Assembly (NCBI RefSeq): GCF_000283155.1
Contig: NW_004454166.1
Span: 7,523,040 to 7,587,039, forward strand
DNA length: 64,000 bases
Direction: 5' to 3'
Source of the DNA: Ceratotherium simum simum
Taxonomy: Eukaryota > Chordata > Mammalia > Perissodactyla > Rhinocerotidae
Within the stretch, counting starts at the first letter, position 1. The number at the start of each line of letters is the position of its first letter. Below are positions 48,225 through 59,427 of this stretch, piece after piece. A program made the position numbers and the translations under genes. A model generated the notes under the pieces. The model had not been told where the DNA came from, did no database searches, and saw only the letters and a list, made by a program, of their open reading frames with translations.

Positions 48225-48510
48225 CTAATTCCTCCTTATCCTTCAGGCCTCAAGCTAAACTAAGGCTTTTCCTCAAGGAAAGCCTTCCTTGGTACCTCTC
48301 TCCATGTTAAGATAGATGCCATATTACACATACAGCTGTTTATTAAAAATATTTCTGATTGTTGAATACCGTTCATCTCCAGGGCGCTATAAGTTCTATG
48401 AGGGAAGAGACTATATCTGCTTTGCTTACTTTCCTCTATCAAGTGCCTCATTCACTTCCTGAATATAAAAATGTATTTGAAAAATGGTTGACTTACTGAA
48501 TAAAGATTAC
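48225..48510 (+). mobile_element. L2 LINE, 3' end
   Basis: TATCCTTCAGGCCTCAAGCT, AAGGAAAGCCTTCCTTGGTA, AAGTTCTATGAGGGAAGAGA and CAAGTGCCTCATTCACTTCC match the sense L2 3' region in order. Confidence 0.75.
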
Positions 48511-48514
48511 TATC

Positions 48515-49290
48515 TCTAGCAGAGGTCTTTTTACATTCAAAGCATTTAATCTAAATATTTGCATCTGAATACTCGAGTTTTTCAATATAAGACCAGACTA
48601 TAATATCTTTCTATATTGTATCACCAGCAACTAGTAGTAGAAAATTGAATGAATGCACATTAACATTCACCTAATTTTATCTAGCCATATAGCATATATG
48701 TTTATTTACAAAAGCACTCTACCTTCAAGCTTTTTCTTCTCCTTTCCACAGGACTGAAATCAACATACATGATGATAAAATAGACATCATAAGCATGGTA
48801 AATTGCCAAATGGCTTAGGTACTATCATATGTAGAGTAGTTCATCTCTTGATTTATTTAATCACTACTGTCAGTTTGTAGATATGGATATGTATTTCTTT
48901 TCTGAATGCATTTTTCTCCCAAGTACTTGGTGTGCTGCTGCTTGGTGTAATTTCAAAACCTTTTACTGATAAAAACAAATGAAAATCACTTCTTTATTCA
49001 AACTACCAAGTCAAAGGGAAGTCATTTACAGCTGTTTTTTTCCTAAAATATGGCGGACAACAAAGTTGTTTTGCAAAAGATTTCATTCCTATACTTTGAA
49101 AAGAGGCAGGGCATGAAGTCAATTTTATTAGTGTGCGGAAAATGTTATTTCAGTTTTTTACAGCTTTTATATGCTATTTATTATGTGTTGTGATGAACAA
49201 GTCAAAAGTTTTCTGCAAATATCCCTTCATCACAGAGCTTACTATTCAAGCACACCTTCCTATGGAAGGAGATGAATTGTATTATGCAAT
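48515..49290. other. Unassigned stretch
   Basis: About 0.8 kb with no gene and no repeat I can name. Confidence 0.45.
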
Positions 49291-49294
49291 AATT

Positions 49295-50450
49295 ATTCGT
49301 TTATTTAATCATTTATTTAACAAGTATATATTGGGGTCTCATTAGGTAATAGGTACAATGCCAGGTTCTGCAGTTACAGAGGGGAATAGAACAGAACCAA
49401 ATTTAAAGAGCTCATAGTCTCAGGCAGGCAGGGATGAATGCATAACTTGCAGGGCTCAGGGCAAAACAAAATTGCCCTCTGAATGCACAGTTATGTACCA
49501 GCCAGGGGTGGGCACGGCCACTATGCCCCACGCTGAGATGCCCCAGAGCATACACCTGACCCAGACTCTCCTTGTGCCTGCGCCAAGCCCAGCCTGGAGC
49601 ACAGAGTTGCAGTGGTCACTGAGTGATGAGGGAGAGAGGGAGATGGAGTGGGGCCCAGGGCACCAGGTGGCAGAGGAGTGGGCAGTTGAGAACCCATTCT
49701 GGAGAGGTGGGAAGCAATAGGAAGCCAGATACCTATGAGCCAAGGCTCTAAGCCCCCTCCCCATCACACACACTCATCCTCCATTGTCCTATCAGACTTT
49801 ACTTACAAAACTCAAATTCAAGATAAAATTATTAAAAATTTCAAGACAATGACTGCAGATCATTGAAACCCAAATGTGTATCCCTTCTGAGAATCGGGCA
49901 TTATGCAACTGCACCAATCATATTCCTATTAAGCTAGCCCAGCAAGCAGGAGAGGATAAATAGACAATTAAAAAGCATGGTGAAGCTTCAGTGGCAGAAT
50001 ATTATGGAGACCTAGAAGAGGAATACTCATCTCAATAAGGGTATGTCTTTGCATGTGTGTATTCAGGTGGGCAGTCAGGGAAAATTTCTTTAAAAATGTG
50101 ACTTCTGAGCTGAATCTTAAAAATGGATAAGAATGGGCCAACTTAAGAGGTAAGAGAAAAGTATTCCAGGTAGAAAGAGAAAAATCAGCTAAGTCACAAA
50201 TTCAATAAAAGTGTGTGTTTTCAGCTTAGAACAATTTAGTGTTTCTGGAGCCTAGAAATTGAAGTAGGGAGATGTAGAAAATGAGGTTGAAGAAAGCAGG
50301 TCAGTGCTGGGCTTTGTGTGTCTTATTAAGGAGCTTAGGTTCATCGTGTAGAAAATTGGGAGTCACTAAAATTTTTTAAATATGAGAGTATCATGGCCCA
50401 AATTGATGAGATGCATTTCATCTGACACCAGCCTGGAAGAAGAATACAAA
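49295..50450 (-). mobile_element. L2 LINE, antisense, interrupted
   Basis: Starts at the L2 3' end (TTTATTTAATCATTTATTTA, AGGTACAATGCCAGGTTCTG, GAGCTCATAGTCTCAGGCAG) and continues from about 49946 (AATAGACAATTAAAAAGCAT, GTCAGGGAAAATTTCTTTAA, TGACTTCTGAGCTGAATCTT, AGTATTCCAGGTAGAAAGAG, GGAGTCACTAAAATTTTTTA). The order is the reverse of L2 ORF2 and 3' UTR. An unassigned GC-richer insert splits it at about 49426-49945. Confidence 0.8.
49426..49945. mobile_element. Unnamed insert splitting the L2
   Basis: About 520 bases between two consecutive parts of the L2. It has GC-rich sequence (GCACGGCCACTATGCCCCAC) at the left and AAAAATTTCAAGACAATGAC, ATCATTGAAACCCAAATGTG and CATTATGCAACTGCACCAAT at the right. 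The latter recalls a common mammalian repeat whose name I cannot retrieve. No terminal repeats were seen. Confidence 0.45.
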
Positions 50451-50619
50451 CAAGGACCAGACAGTCCTTTCCCAATGACACTTTATTATTGGAATATGGA
50501 ATCAATCTGAACAGAAGTGGGGTGGAGAGGGGCAGTAATTGAGATTCATATCTTAAGTATCTAAGACATCCATAGTGTAACTGATATAACTGACATTAAC
50601 CTGAATTAAAGTGATTACA

Positions 50620-50680
50620 GTTATATAAGCATATGTGTGTGTATGAGCGAGAGAGAGAATGTGTATGTATGTGTATTGTC
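50620..50680. repeat. Impure (TG)n/(GA)n microsatellite
   Basis: ATATGTGTGTGTATGAGCGA, a GAGAGAGA run and TGTGTATGTATGTGTATTG in succession. Confidence 0.75.
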
Positions 50681-51149
50681 AGTTTGTCCAAGTTTGGAAT
50701 TGAGACTTAAGGTATAAATAAGTTTCAAATATATATACTCCATATATACATTCAAATTCGTTCTGATAGAAAACCTGAAGTTTTTCTTATCAAATTCAAA
50801 TTTTTGCATTTGTGGGCTTGATGACATTATGCTTGCTACTTAATATTTATAACAAGCATTCCAGGTGATTTTGAATCAGGCCCATGAACCGTATTTGAGC
50901 AAGTCGGCTCTACCATGTGAGGTCAAAGAGCTCTCCACCATGTGGTGTGGTGGGATTGTTTTGGGCTGTTTCACGCTTGAAAGTAGACCCTAAGAATGGC
51001 TGGAGAATGGTATGTTACTTCATCTGTGCTCAAGTCTTAAGAAGACTTTGGCTTTCTATTTTTTCAGGTTTGTCTTTTTACACTTCTATTCTACCATCCG
51101 AATACTAAGAGCCCATGAGTTTATGAAAATGAAAATAATAAGTATTGTA

Positions 51150-51905
51150 ATTGAATGCTTATTTTGTGCCTTTCACTATGGTAGGCACTTCTCAGGCCTT
51201 ATTTTCTTAAAACTTCACATCAAATCCTTGAGTTATGTACAGCGTGGGAGATCAAAATTTGGCCACCCCAAAATATGTCTCTTTACTTTGATTATTTCCT
51301 CTGATGGATATTTGACCTCCCCCACTAATTGCCTAAAGAAATTTAACTCTGGGTATGGACAAACTGGCAGGGTCCTCGCTAAGCCCATTCTTATCAAAGT
51401 TCTGTTTACCAAACATTTACAAGATACAAAGGTATCTCCCTCTGTGTACTGGGAAGAGGGGGGGATGACCTTATCTCTGGAAACTCTTATCAGTATGGAA
51501 GGAGAGGACTTAAATCTGCATACCCTTGGTTGCTGTGCTTTCTGGTAATGTCCCATAGCTGTCTCCTTCCCCATCCCCAACATCCTCCATTGTCTTTATC
51601 TAAATCTATTTAAGGTGAAAAACCTCTGCCATTTGTTGAGAAACTCAGTTTCCCTGGTTTCTCCCATGTATACATGTTACCAAACTTTGTTTTATTTTCT
51701 CCTGCTATTTGGTTTCATTTCAATTTAATTTGTAGCTCAGCCAGGAAGGACCCCGAGTGGGTAGAGGATACTCTTCTTCCTCCCCCTTCAACAGCAAACA
51801 AAGATTTAGAGAAGTTAGTAACAGGCTCAAGAGCATAGAACCAGGAAGTGCCTGAGGTGAGATATGAACACAGAGCATCTGCCTTCAGAATACTGCCCTT
51901 GAACT
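51150..51905 (-). mobile_element. MIR SINE, antisense, split by an LTR
   Basis: Left part (51150-51244): AATGCTTATTTTGTGCCTTT, GGTAGGCACTTCTCAGGCCT. Right part (51791-51905): GATTTAGAGAAGTTAGTAAC, AGGAAGTGCCTGAGGTGAGA, CAGAATACTGCCCTTGAACT. Joined across the LTR they follow the antisense MIR without a gap, so the LTR landed inside the MIR. Confidence 0.82.
51245..51790 (+). mobile_element. Solo retroviral LTR inside a MIR
   Basis: Starts TGGGAGATCAAAATTTGGCC and ends TTCCTCCCCCTTCA. The flanks ACAGCG (51239-51244) and ACAGCA (51791-51796) are a target duplication of 5 or 6 bases. It is homologous to the antisense LTR at 7704-8491. An open frame of 178 codons crosses its left part, but the LTR context and lack of a domain make it chance. 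No internal retroviral genes flank it. Confidence 0.88.
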
Positions 51906-51909
51906 CTAT

Positions 51910-52240
51910 TATGGCCTTAGCGGAGAAGCAGGCAGTATTTAGTCTGCTTTTGTCAAGATGAATCTTAAAATCAGTCATTGTGCTCCTATGTGGTTCAGCC
52001 CAGTATACCAACATTATGAGACCCCAAAAGCCCTATAGAAATAAAATGACCTTTGCCCCGAGTCTCTCTTCCACACATTTCTTTCAGGAACCTGCGCAAA
52101 CTGGACAAACTGGTTGGGATTTGATGATTCAGAGTCACAGAAATTTCTCTCTGTCTTTTTATTGAAAAGCAAAAACAGAAGACTTTGTGGCCATGAATCT
52201 TTCACTGACAAACTCAGAAGACTGTTTCCTCATTTATGAA
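51910..52240. other. Unassigned stretch
   Basis: About 330 bases between the MIR and the next LTR. No gene or repeat was recognised. Confidence 0.45.
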
Positions 52241-52244
52241 ACAG

Positions 52245-53640
52245 AGTGTCCTGTTTGGGTTCCTGGACCCAATTCCGATGTGTGTGTTGGGGATAGGGGA
52301 GGTTTCCCCACACCAACAAGCAGTTCTCTGGACACCAGCTGGATGTCCTACAATTCGGCTGAATTCTGACACTATCTACCCAGAGCTAGATTCAGATTCC
52401 ACAGATTGAGGGCTCAGGTCTGCAAGGCTGCTTCCCTCCCGCTTCAGACACCAGTCTAAGCTCAGGTTATTGCCAGTGCTTCTGACTGACTGTCTGCAGA
52501 TTGGGGGTTCCCACGACCCCCTCCTTGGACTTCACATGCCAGTGTGTCACCCAGAGAAGTCCCTAAAACATTTTCCATGTCTAATGCTTTATTTTTAAGT
52601 TGTGCTCACTTATAGAAACCAAGGCAGAAAAATACCAAGTGGCCAAACAGCAGAACTGGTCCAAACCAGAAAGGTCCAAGATGGCGATGGAATGCCATGC
52701 TCAAAAGGAAATGTATGCAAAAGGTGCTGTGTGCAAGAAGGGAAGATCTGTGCATGCCCCAAATGCCCCAACCTGGGGCGATGAGGCGGAGACCCCTTCA
52801 GCTTCACATCTCACAAGAACCATGCTCAACTTCCCTTCGAGGAGAAGGTGTTTTAGAGCACAAGCTCTGCCTTCTCCATTCATTGATCAATGAATAATAT
52901 TTCTGCTCTGCTATTCTGAACCTGGTCTGTTCTATGAACCTGGTCTGTTCTACTGGTGTGGGCGACTCCAGGCAAAAGGACCCACTTGCAGGTCACTACC
53001 CCTTGGGGCTCGGTAACAGTTGCAAGTCCAGGTTGTCGCCTGTACTTCTGACAGACTGCCTATAAATCAGAAGTTCTACAACCGCCTCCTTGGGTTTGAT
53101 TAATCTGCTAGAACAGCTCACAAAACTCAGAGAAACATGTTATGTACTGGATCCCCGGTTTGTTATAAAAGGATATAACTCAGGAACAGCTAGATGGAAG
53201 AGATGCATAAGGCAAGGTATGGGGAAAAGGCTCAGAGCTTCCGTGCTTTCTCTGAGCGTGCCACTCTCCCCAAATCTCCATATGTTCACCAACCCAGAAG
53301 CTCTCTGAACCCAGTCATTTTGGGTTTTTATGGAGGCTTTATTACATAGGCATGATTGATTAAAACATTGGCCACTGGCAATTGATTTCATCTCCAGCTC
53401 CTCTTCCCTTCCCAGAGGCCAGGGGGATGGGACTAAAAGTTCCAACCCTCTAATCACATGGGTAGTTCTCCTGCCAACTAGGCCCCATCCTTAGGTTCAG
53501 GAGTCACCTCATTAACATAACAATAGACACCTCTTTTGCTTTCCTCACTTAGAAAATTCCAAGGGTTTTAGGAGCTCTGTGCTGAAAACAGGGAGGAAGA
53601 CCAAATATATATATCCTATTATGAATCACAATATCACATC
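52245..53640 (-). mobile_element. Ancient LTR, antisense, with internal duplication and nested LTR
   Basis: On the minus strand it carries a poly(A) signal TAATAAAGCCTCC, GAGCTTCTGGGTTGGTGAAC, CATCTCTTCCATCTAGCTGT and TTATATCCTTTTATAACAAA, then a segment around AACCCAAGGAGG that occurs twice (plus coordinates 53027-53095 and 52461-52531), ending near TTGTTGGTGTGGGGAAACC. It resembles an old mammalian ERV LTR whose name I am unsure of. A class I-type LTR (52603-53018) is nested between the two duplicated segments. Confidence 0.7.
52603..53018 (+). mobile_element. Class I-type solo LTR with GTTG duplication
   Basis: Runs from TGCTCACTTATAGAAACC to GGGGCTCGGTAACA, between GTTG at 52599-52602 and 53019-53022. 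The 3' part has the usual U5-like GTGTGGGCGACTCCAGGC. A 20-base unit (GAACCTGGTCTGTTCTA) is repeated in tandem at about 52917-52953. It is a different family from the LTR at 45714. No internal retroviral sequence is present. Confidence 0.85.
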
Positions 53641-53644
53641 TACA

Positions 53645-54880
53645 TATATCATAATAATAATTAAATTAGATATTACTCATCAAGACACTTTTAAAACACT
53701 TAAGTATTGTAAAAATTTAGTTGTAAATTATTTTACAGAAGAAATGTGGAACTCAGATTAGTCAGAATTACAAATAACTTATAATCGAAAAATAGGAAAT
53801 ATAAAGAAAATGCTTGGAGGTGTTAGGAAAGAAGCAATTAAGAGATAGTTAAGCATCTGGGCTCATGTCTCTGAGAAACTAGTTTCTAATAAATATATCT
53901 AAAATATTTATCATTTATAAATCCCTGAATTGACTATTTTAAATTTGATATATAGACACAGTTATATCCACTATTCTTAGTTATTTTACTTTTTTCAGTG
54001 TATCAAAAATGTTCAAATGGATTGTATAATAATCTCAGAAACAGGTACAATATTTTTTTCCTCCAGAGAACAATTCTTAATATTCTGTAATATTTATGAA
54101 GATAGGAAACATAAATAAGAACACACTGCAAACCTCATAGCTGAACAGTTTCCTAGTGTAAGCTGGGTAGCAATCAACTGGGAGAGAATACAGGTCTGTA
54201 GTAGTAAAGCATGGTGGTGATTATATTTTGTACACATTTTGTATCTGTGGAACTCATAACCGGGAAGGATTTTGTATGTCAAGGATTTTGCTGCTAGTTA
54301 ATTTGAAATGCATCATTTATAGAAACCTGGTCCATTTTTACCCATGGAAAATGCTGTAACTGCTATTCTTAGTATCCCTGATTCTAATACTTGGAAAAAG
54401 AATGGAAGCAGACAATATAAAATGAATAATTCTGAAAGAATCAAACAGTCCTATCTATATTTCAGCATTTCCCATAATAGAACTTAGACTGTAGGTTTCT
54501 TTTTCAGCTACTTATAACTCTCTTGCCTAAGGAAGGCATTAAGTTAAAACTTAGGAAGCAGTAGATTAGAAAAGCTATTTTGGTTTTATATATTTTATTT
54601 AACAATATAAGTCAAAAATATCTACTAATATTAAGAGACCCAAGGAAGAATATTTCTATCCAAGTTAATATGCTAATTTAGCATGTATTATAAAAACCAG
54701 GATAAATGAGTAGAAAATACACTGGACTCTGAGCATGATTTTTTAAATGTGACCTTACATTCAAATCTACTTATACATTCAAATGCATTCATATGGGAAT
54801 ATAAACTTCAGATAGATGAAGAATATTCCTCATCTAAAGCAAATTCAGAGGGTGTACCTTATTAAACCAGAGGGATTTGA
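53645..54880. other. Unassigned stretch
   Basis: About 1.2 kb of AT-rich sequence without a gene or nameable repeat. Confidence 0.45.
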
Positions 54881-54884
54881 ATCA

Positions 54885-55070
54885 TGGAATATTACAAAGA
54901 GCTCTGGTCTTGTCGAATGCTATAAAGCAGAGATCCTGGGTTACGTTTTTGGTGTTGCCATCTTCTTGCTGATGTATTTAATCAGATCACCTCACTTCTT
55001 TTTGTTTCTCCCTCCTATATGTAAAAGGAGGGAATGGTCTATATGATTTCACCAGTCTCTTCAATGCTAT
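54885..55070 (+). mobile_element. MIR-family SINE, diverged
   Basis: AAGAGCTCTGGTCTTGTCGA, GAGATCCTGGGTTACG, GATCACCTCACTTCTTTTTG and GGAATGGTCTATATGATTTC follow a MIR/MIR3-type plan. Identity is low. Confidence 0.5.
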
Positions 55071-55372
55071 AAATATTTATCAATTCATTCATTGTAACTC
55101 ATATGCTACCTGAGTCCTAGATCCTTCTGCCCACTTGAGATCTAAATATGATTGGCTTAAATGGCAAGTTTTATCCTCTGGAATTCCAGAATTGTCCCCA
55201 AGTATTTTGAAGTGTCTTAGAGGATGGTAAAAATGATTCATATTCTCGTAGTTCAAAGTTTTACTTCCTTGATTGATATGCTTCCTTGCCATATCTGACC
55301 TGCATAATGTCAACCTGGACTTGAAAATGAGCCAACCCCTTGCTTTTGAGGAAAAATAAAGTGAAACAAAAC

Positions 55373-55374
<2 letters not shown>

Positions 55375-55408
<34 letters not shown>

Positions 55409-55413
55409 GCACA
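55375..55413. repeat. (CA)n microsatellite
   Basis: About 17 CA units followed by CGCGCACAC. It is a nearly pure dinucleotide repeat and likely polymorphic. Antisense frames through it give runs of Val-Cys that are not proteins. Confidence 0.97.
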
Positions 55414-55419
55414 CTTTTC

Positions 55420-56320
55420 ACCCAAGAAATGGAGTTTTTTGTTTATTAGATGTGATTGAAGATTTGGGAAATCACTGGAAGGTGAATGTGATATCATAGC
55501 AATATAAACATCTTCAAATTGAATATTAACAACTCTGTTTCATGAAGAGCCTTTGGCCAATGAGGACTTTTAATACCTACTTACACTTCTGTAGTCTGAA
55601 ACTTACTGGATTCTTTCATGCTTCTCTTTTCTCTCCTTTTCAGTACTTCTTTATCTTTCTCATGAGGAAACCAAATCTCTCATTCATCTTGCTGAGAATT
55701 GTGACTGTGTTTCCTTGGCTCCAGCACACACCCACCCCATGCCTCATGGTTAGCCTTTCTTACCTTCACTCCATTAAAGAATTTTGCCAGCTTTAAATGC
55801 TCACACTTTTCAACCCTACTACATAAGTGCCAAACACCATGCTGGAATGTGAGACATATCATTTTCAAAGTAGAAACAATTAATTTTTATACGTGTCAAG
55901 TACTAGGAAGAAGTAGATAGGTGATTAACTATACTTGACTCTGCAATGAAGGAGGGGAATGTGGTGGAGTTATTAAAAGCTTTTCTTTGCTGGGAGCCTT
56001 AGAACTGGAAAGTAAGTATGATTTAAAGATAATTATTAAAACTAATAAATATTCTTTGTAGAAAGTGTGACTGATACTTGAAAATTTTTAAGCTGCATGC
56101 AGGGCTCCAGGCATGTTCCAAATTTTGACCTTACCTAAATGATATACTTGTTGGAACAACACGTCATTGTGCATGAGCAACTTAGGATCCACTTTGCTCC
56201 CTTTGGTCCTTTCATTCACTTTCTGTGTAGTTGTTTCCTAAGAACTTCAGGCAATAAATTCCTGTAGAAAGAGAGGTGCTTGTTAGGGTGGAGAGACAAA
56301 GCCATAGCCACCAGATGAAT
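55420..56320. other. Unassigned stretch
   Basis: About 0.9 kb with no gene or repeat I can name. Confidence 0.45.
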
Positions 56321-56321
56321 C

Positions 56322-56713
56322 TGTCAACTTAAAAAGCAAATTCATCTGTTATTTTACCCTCAAAATGAGTTTATTCAGAAATAGCTGGTGAACTATAGGC
56401 AAATCCGGAAAACAAATAAGGGGAGTTACTTTTATAGAGAAAAAGGGAGAGTAGGAAGGGGCTGTTCTAAATGAAAGTCCATTAGGGGAAAGTAACTGTT
56501 CAGGGCGGCAATGGCTTCCCACTGGCTGAGCTGTTGCTGGGTGGAGAGAGAAATCCTCCTTCAGTAGTAAAGTAGTTTTACTTCCCATCGGAGATGCAAG
56601 CTTCCATCTCGTCCTGTTTGTTGTAATTGACAATGTATGATAGGCAGTGAGAGATCCCCATACATGACTTCCCAACGCCAGTTTAGTTAAGGTTTCTTTT
56701 ATTAATTTCCACA
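56322..56713 (-). mobile_element. LTR, probably ERVL-type, antisense
   Basis: On the minus strand: TGTGGAAATTAATAAAAGAA, CAGCTCAGCCAGTGGGAAGC, a TATA-like TCTCTATAAAAGTAAC, GGATTTGCCTATAGTTCACC, the poly(A) signal CTGAATAAACTC and the end AAAAAGTTGACA. It aligns along its length with the sense LTR at 39029-39463, with a few short gaps. Confidence 0.78.
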
Positions 56714-56719
56714 AATTTG

Positions 56720-57355
56720 TAGCTGTGAAGTCCATGGCTGACTGCCCAGGTATCTCTTTGATACAGACTCTGAGTCCTGAAACAGATATCAGGTCGAGGC
56801 AGAAAGATGAACTAGCACCGTTTTTTCTTTCAGTTTAACAAACTTGTTCTTTTAAGGTGGTAAAACCTGTGTTCATCACCGAGAAAAATTCTGACTTCAA
56901 TACCTTTATCTTGTAGTTACCGAAAATACCACTTATATTCAGGCATTTTGTTGGTTTTCAGACTTCCCTTTTGGAATTATCAATGTTGATTTGTTTCTTA
57001 TCTTCAAATAGTTTAACAGAAATCTGAGAGGCAACACCAGATATTTCCTAGTAAGATGATGTTTTAGACTAGAAATAATTTTAAGCAATTAAAAAGGTAA
57101 TGTATTATATAAATAGTGGAATAAATAATGTAGCCACTGTAGAGGCAGGGATAGATTATGAAATATAATCATGATAATTTAAAATAATAATAATAATAAA
57201 AGACCTTTAAATATCTGGGAGATATTTTCGAGATGCATTTCCAAGCCTCCATTTCTTCAGTGGAAACAAAGGATGAGTCTTCTCTAGTTGGCTTACTGGT
57301 GACATTATATGTTATAGAAGAGGAGAACAGTGCTTTGTAAACAAGAAATTTTTTT
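56720..57355. other. Unassigned stretch with (AAT)n
   Basis: About 0.6 kb. An (AAT)n run lies at 57183-57199. No gene or named repeat was found. Confidence 0.5.
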
Positions 57356-57363
57356 TTAAGTGT

Positions 57364-57710
57364 TGCTGTGGTCTGAATGTGTTTCCCCAAAATTCATACA
57401 TTGAAATCCTAACCCCCAAAGATGATAGTGTTAGGAAGTGGGGTCTTTGGGAGGTGATTAGGTCATGAGGGCAGAGCCCTGATGATTGGTATTAGTGCCC
57501 TTATAAAAGAGTCCCCAGAAAGCTAGCTTGTCCCTTCTGCCATTTGAGAATACAATGAGAAGTCTGCAACCGGAAGAGGGCGCTCACCTGATCATGCTGG
57601 TGTCTTGATCTTGGACTTCCACCCTCCAAAACTGTAAGAAATAAATTCTGTTGTTTGTAAGCCATCTGGTCTATGGTATTTTTATTATAGCAGCTCGAAC
57701 ACCTAAAACA
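57364..57710 (+). mobile_element. MLT1-type MaLR LTR with AGTGT duplication
   Basis: TGCTGTGGTCTGAATGTGTT, CCCCAAAATTCATACATTGA, GGAGGTGATTAGGTCATGAG, CTTGATCTTGGACTTCCACC, the AGAAATAAATTCTG poly(A) region and the end GCTCGAACACCTAAAACA match the MaLR LTR in order over its full length. Perfect 5-bp duplications AGTGT (57359-57363 and 57711-57715) flank it. Confidence 0.95.
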
Positions 57711-57872
57711 AGTGTTATTTGATTATTAATGAATTTATTCATTCATCAATTCACTCGTTCAACTTGAGTCTACAATTTGCTTCTAAGCGAAATTTTTGCA
57801 AAATTCAGTCAAACTTAACGGCATGTCAGCAATGTAATTAAAAAAAAAAAGCCATCTAAAAATAAGTTGACG

Positions 57873-58073
57873 GGGCCGGCCCCGTGGCTTGGTGGTTAAG
57901 TGCGTGCGCTCCGCTGCTGGCGGCCCGGGTTCGGATCCCGGGCGCGCACCGACGCGCCGCTTCTCCGGCCATGCTGAGGCCGCGTCCCACATACAGCAAC
58001 TAGAAGGATGTGCAACTACGACATACAACTATCTACTGGGGCCTTGGGGGAAAAATAAATAAATAAAATCTTT
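57873..58073 (+). mobile_element. ERE-type SINE, youngest-looking copy
   Basis: GGGCCGGCCCCGTGGCTTGG head with box A, box B GGTTCGGATCC at 57928-57938, CGCGCACCGACGCGCC, CAACTAGAAGGATGTG, CTGGGGCCTTGGGGG and a simple (AAAT)n tail ending AAAATCTTTA. A perfect 15-bp duplication AAAAATAAGTTGACG (57858-57872 and 58074-58088) flanks it. CpGs are largely intact. Pol III box A and box B are both present. Confidence 0.98.
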
Positions 58074-58089
58074 AAAAATAAGTTGACGA

Positions 58090-59425
58090 CTGAAGGGGCT
58101 GATCTCATTCCTTGGCCTTTATAATGGCATGTGGGCACTATTTATAATTATGAAATCAATGTTACTATATGATAGTTATAGATGTAATATGAGTCAGAGT
58201 GCTTCTGTGCTAATATTCTATAGAATATTCCTCTTCTCCTACATGGTGCTTTACTGAGTTAGGCTCAGATTTAGTATGTGCAGATGATTTCATAGGTCAG
58301 GGACCTCTACTGTTGTCAAATATCTGTTAAGCGGAGGGTATTTAATTGGAAGGAGATCTTTCTGGAATTTCTGGCATTAATACATATTTAATACCTATTT
58401 AACTTAATACTTTTCTGGTTGACACTTTGAATATTTTACTCTTATTTCTAGAACTATGATTTTCATTTTCACATAAGCTTTCTAGTCCCAAAGTTCATTC
58501 ATATATCTTATTTGAATCTACAAATAAATAACTTCAGAAGTTTACTCCTTGTTTAAAAATATTGCATAAATTTCCCAGTGGTCTTAGAAAGTACTACCAA
58601 GTGACCAAAAAATTTGCATAGATTGATAATGTGGGAAAACATGCCAACATGATGTACACTTCTCAAATAGTTTAAGAGATTCAAAGGCATGTTGTATCAG
58701 GTCTTGGTAGGTGGTATGTTATTGCACTAGGCAAATAATATACTGCAATATTGCAAATGTCCACCATCTGCTTGATGTCATCATTCATAGTTTCCCATTT
58801 TGCAACTGAACCAAATAGTTCCTCAAAGGTCGAATTTAGTCAGCCATTGAGTCCTTTGTAGGTAATAAATTATTCTTGAATACAACATCTATTTATCATA
58901 GGAACTAATGGTGGCCTTCATAATTAGTGCACAGAATTATATGAAAAGATGAACAGAGTACCTCAGAAGGGTCTCTTGGAAAGGGAATACCTTTATGGCT
59001 CACGGGCACACGCACATACACACAGATATATATGAATATGTTAATTTAATATATTAATATGAATATATTAAAAATAAATATTTATAGTATTCATGGGTAC
59101 TTCCTTTAAATTTTAAAAGGAGTATTAATGAGTGTTGAGTTAGAATTTTGGCCATCTTAAAACTGTTTTTACATTTATTCAAGTTTTCCTCAAAAAATAT
59201 ACCACTTATTATTGTCACAAGTAGTGTAAAGAGACCTGTTTCACATTCTTTTGCTAACCCATTTGCAATGATATATGTTTCTCAATTTGCTATTTGATAA
59301 AATGGAGGCTCATCATTTAACTTTGTTTTGTTTAAATTACTAGTGATAGTAAACATTTTCATATGTGTTCTGGCAAGACAGATAGTGGCATTTGGATCTA
59401 TTGAGTATATAGTTAAGCACCAATG
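58090..59425. other. Unassigned stretch
   Basis: About 1.3 kb of AT-rich sequence, with short ATTAATATGAATAT inverted repeats near 59040-59075. No gene or nameable repeat. Confidence 0.45.
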
Positions 59426-59427
59426 AC

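Noticed and set aside
51012..51548. 178-codon open frame
   Set aside because: It crosses unique sequence, a MIR and the LTR at 51245-51790. The frame cannot predate the LTR insertion and has no domain.
55089..55497. Frames with Val-Cys repeats
   Set aside because: They are translations of the (CA)n microsatellite.
57873..58073. tRNA-like head with box A and box B
   Set aside because: It is the promoter of an ERE SINE with tail and target duplication, not a tRNA gene. The same holds for the other nine copies.
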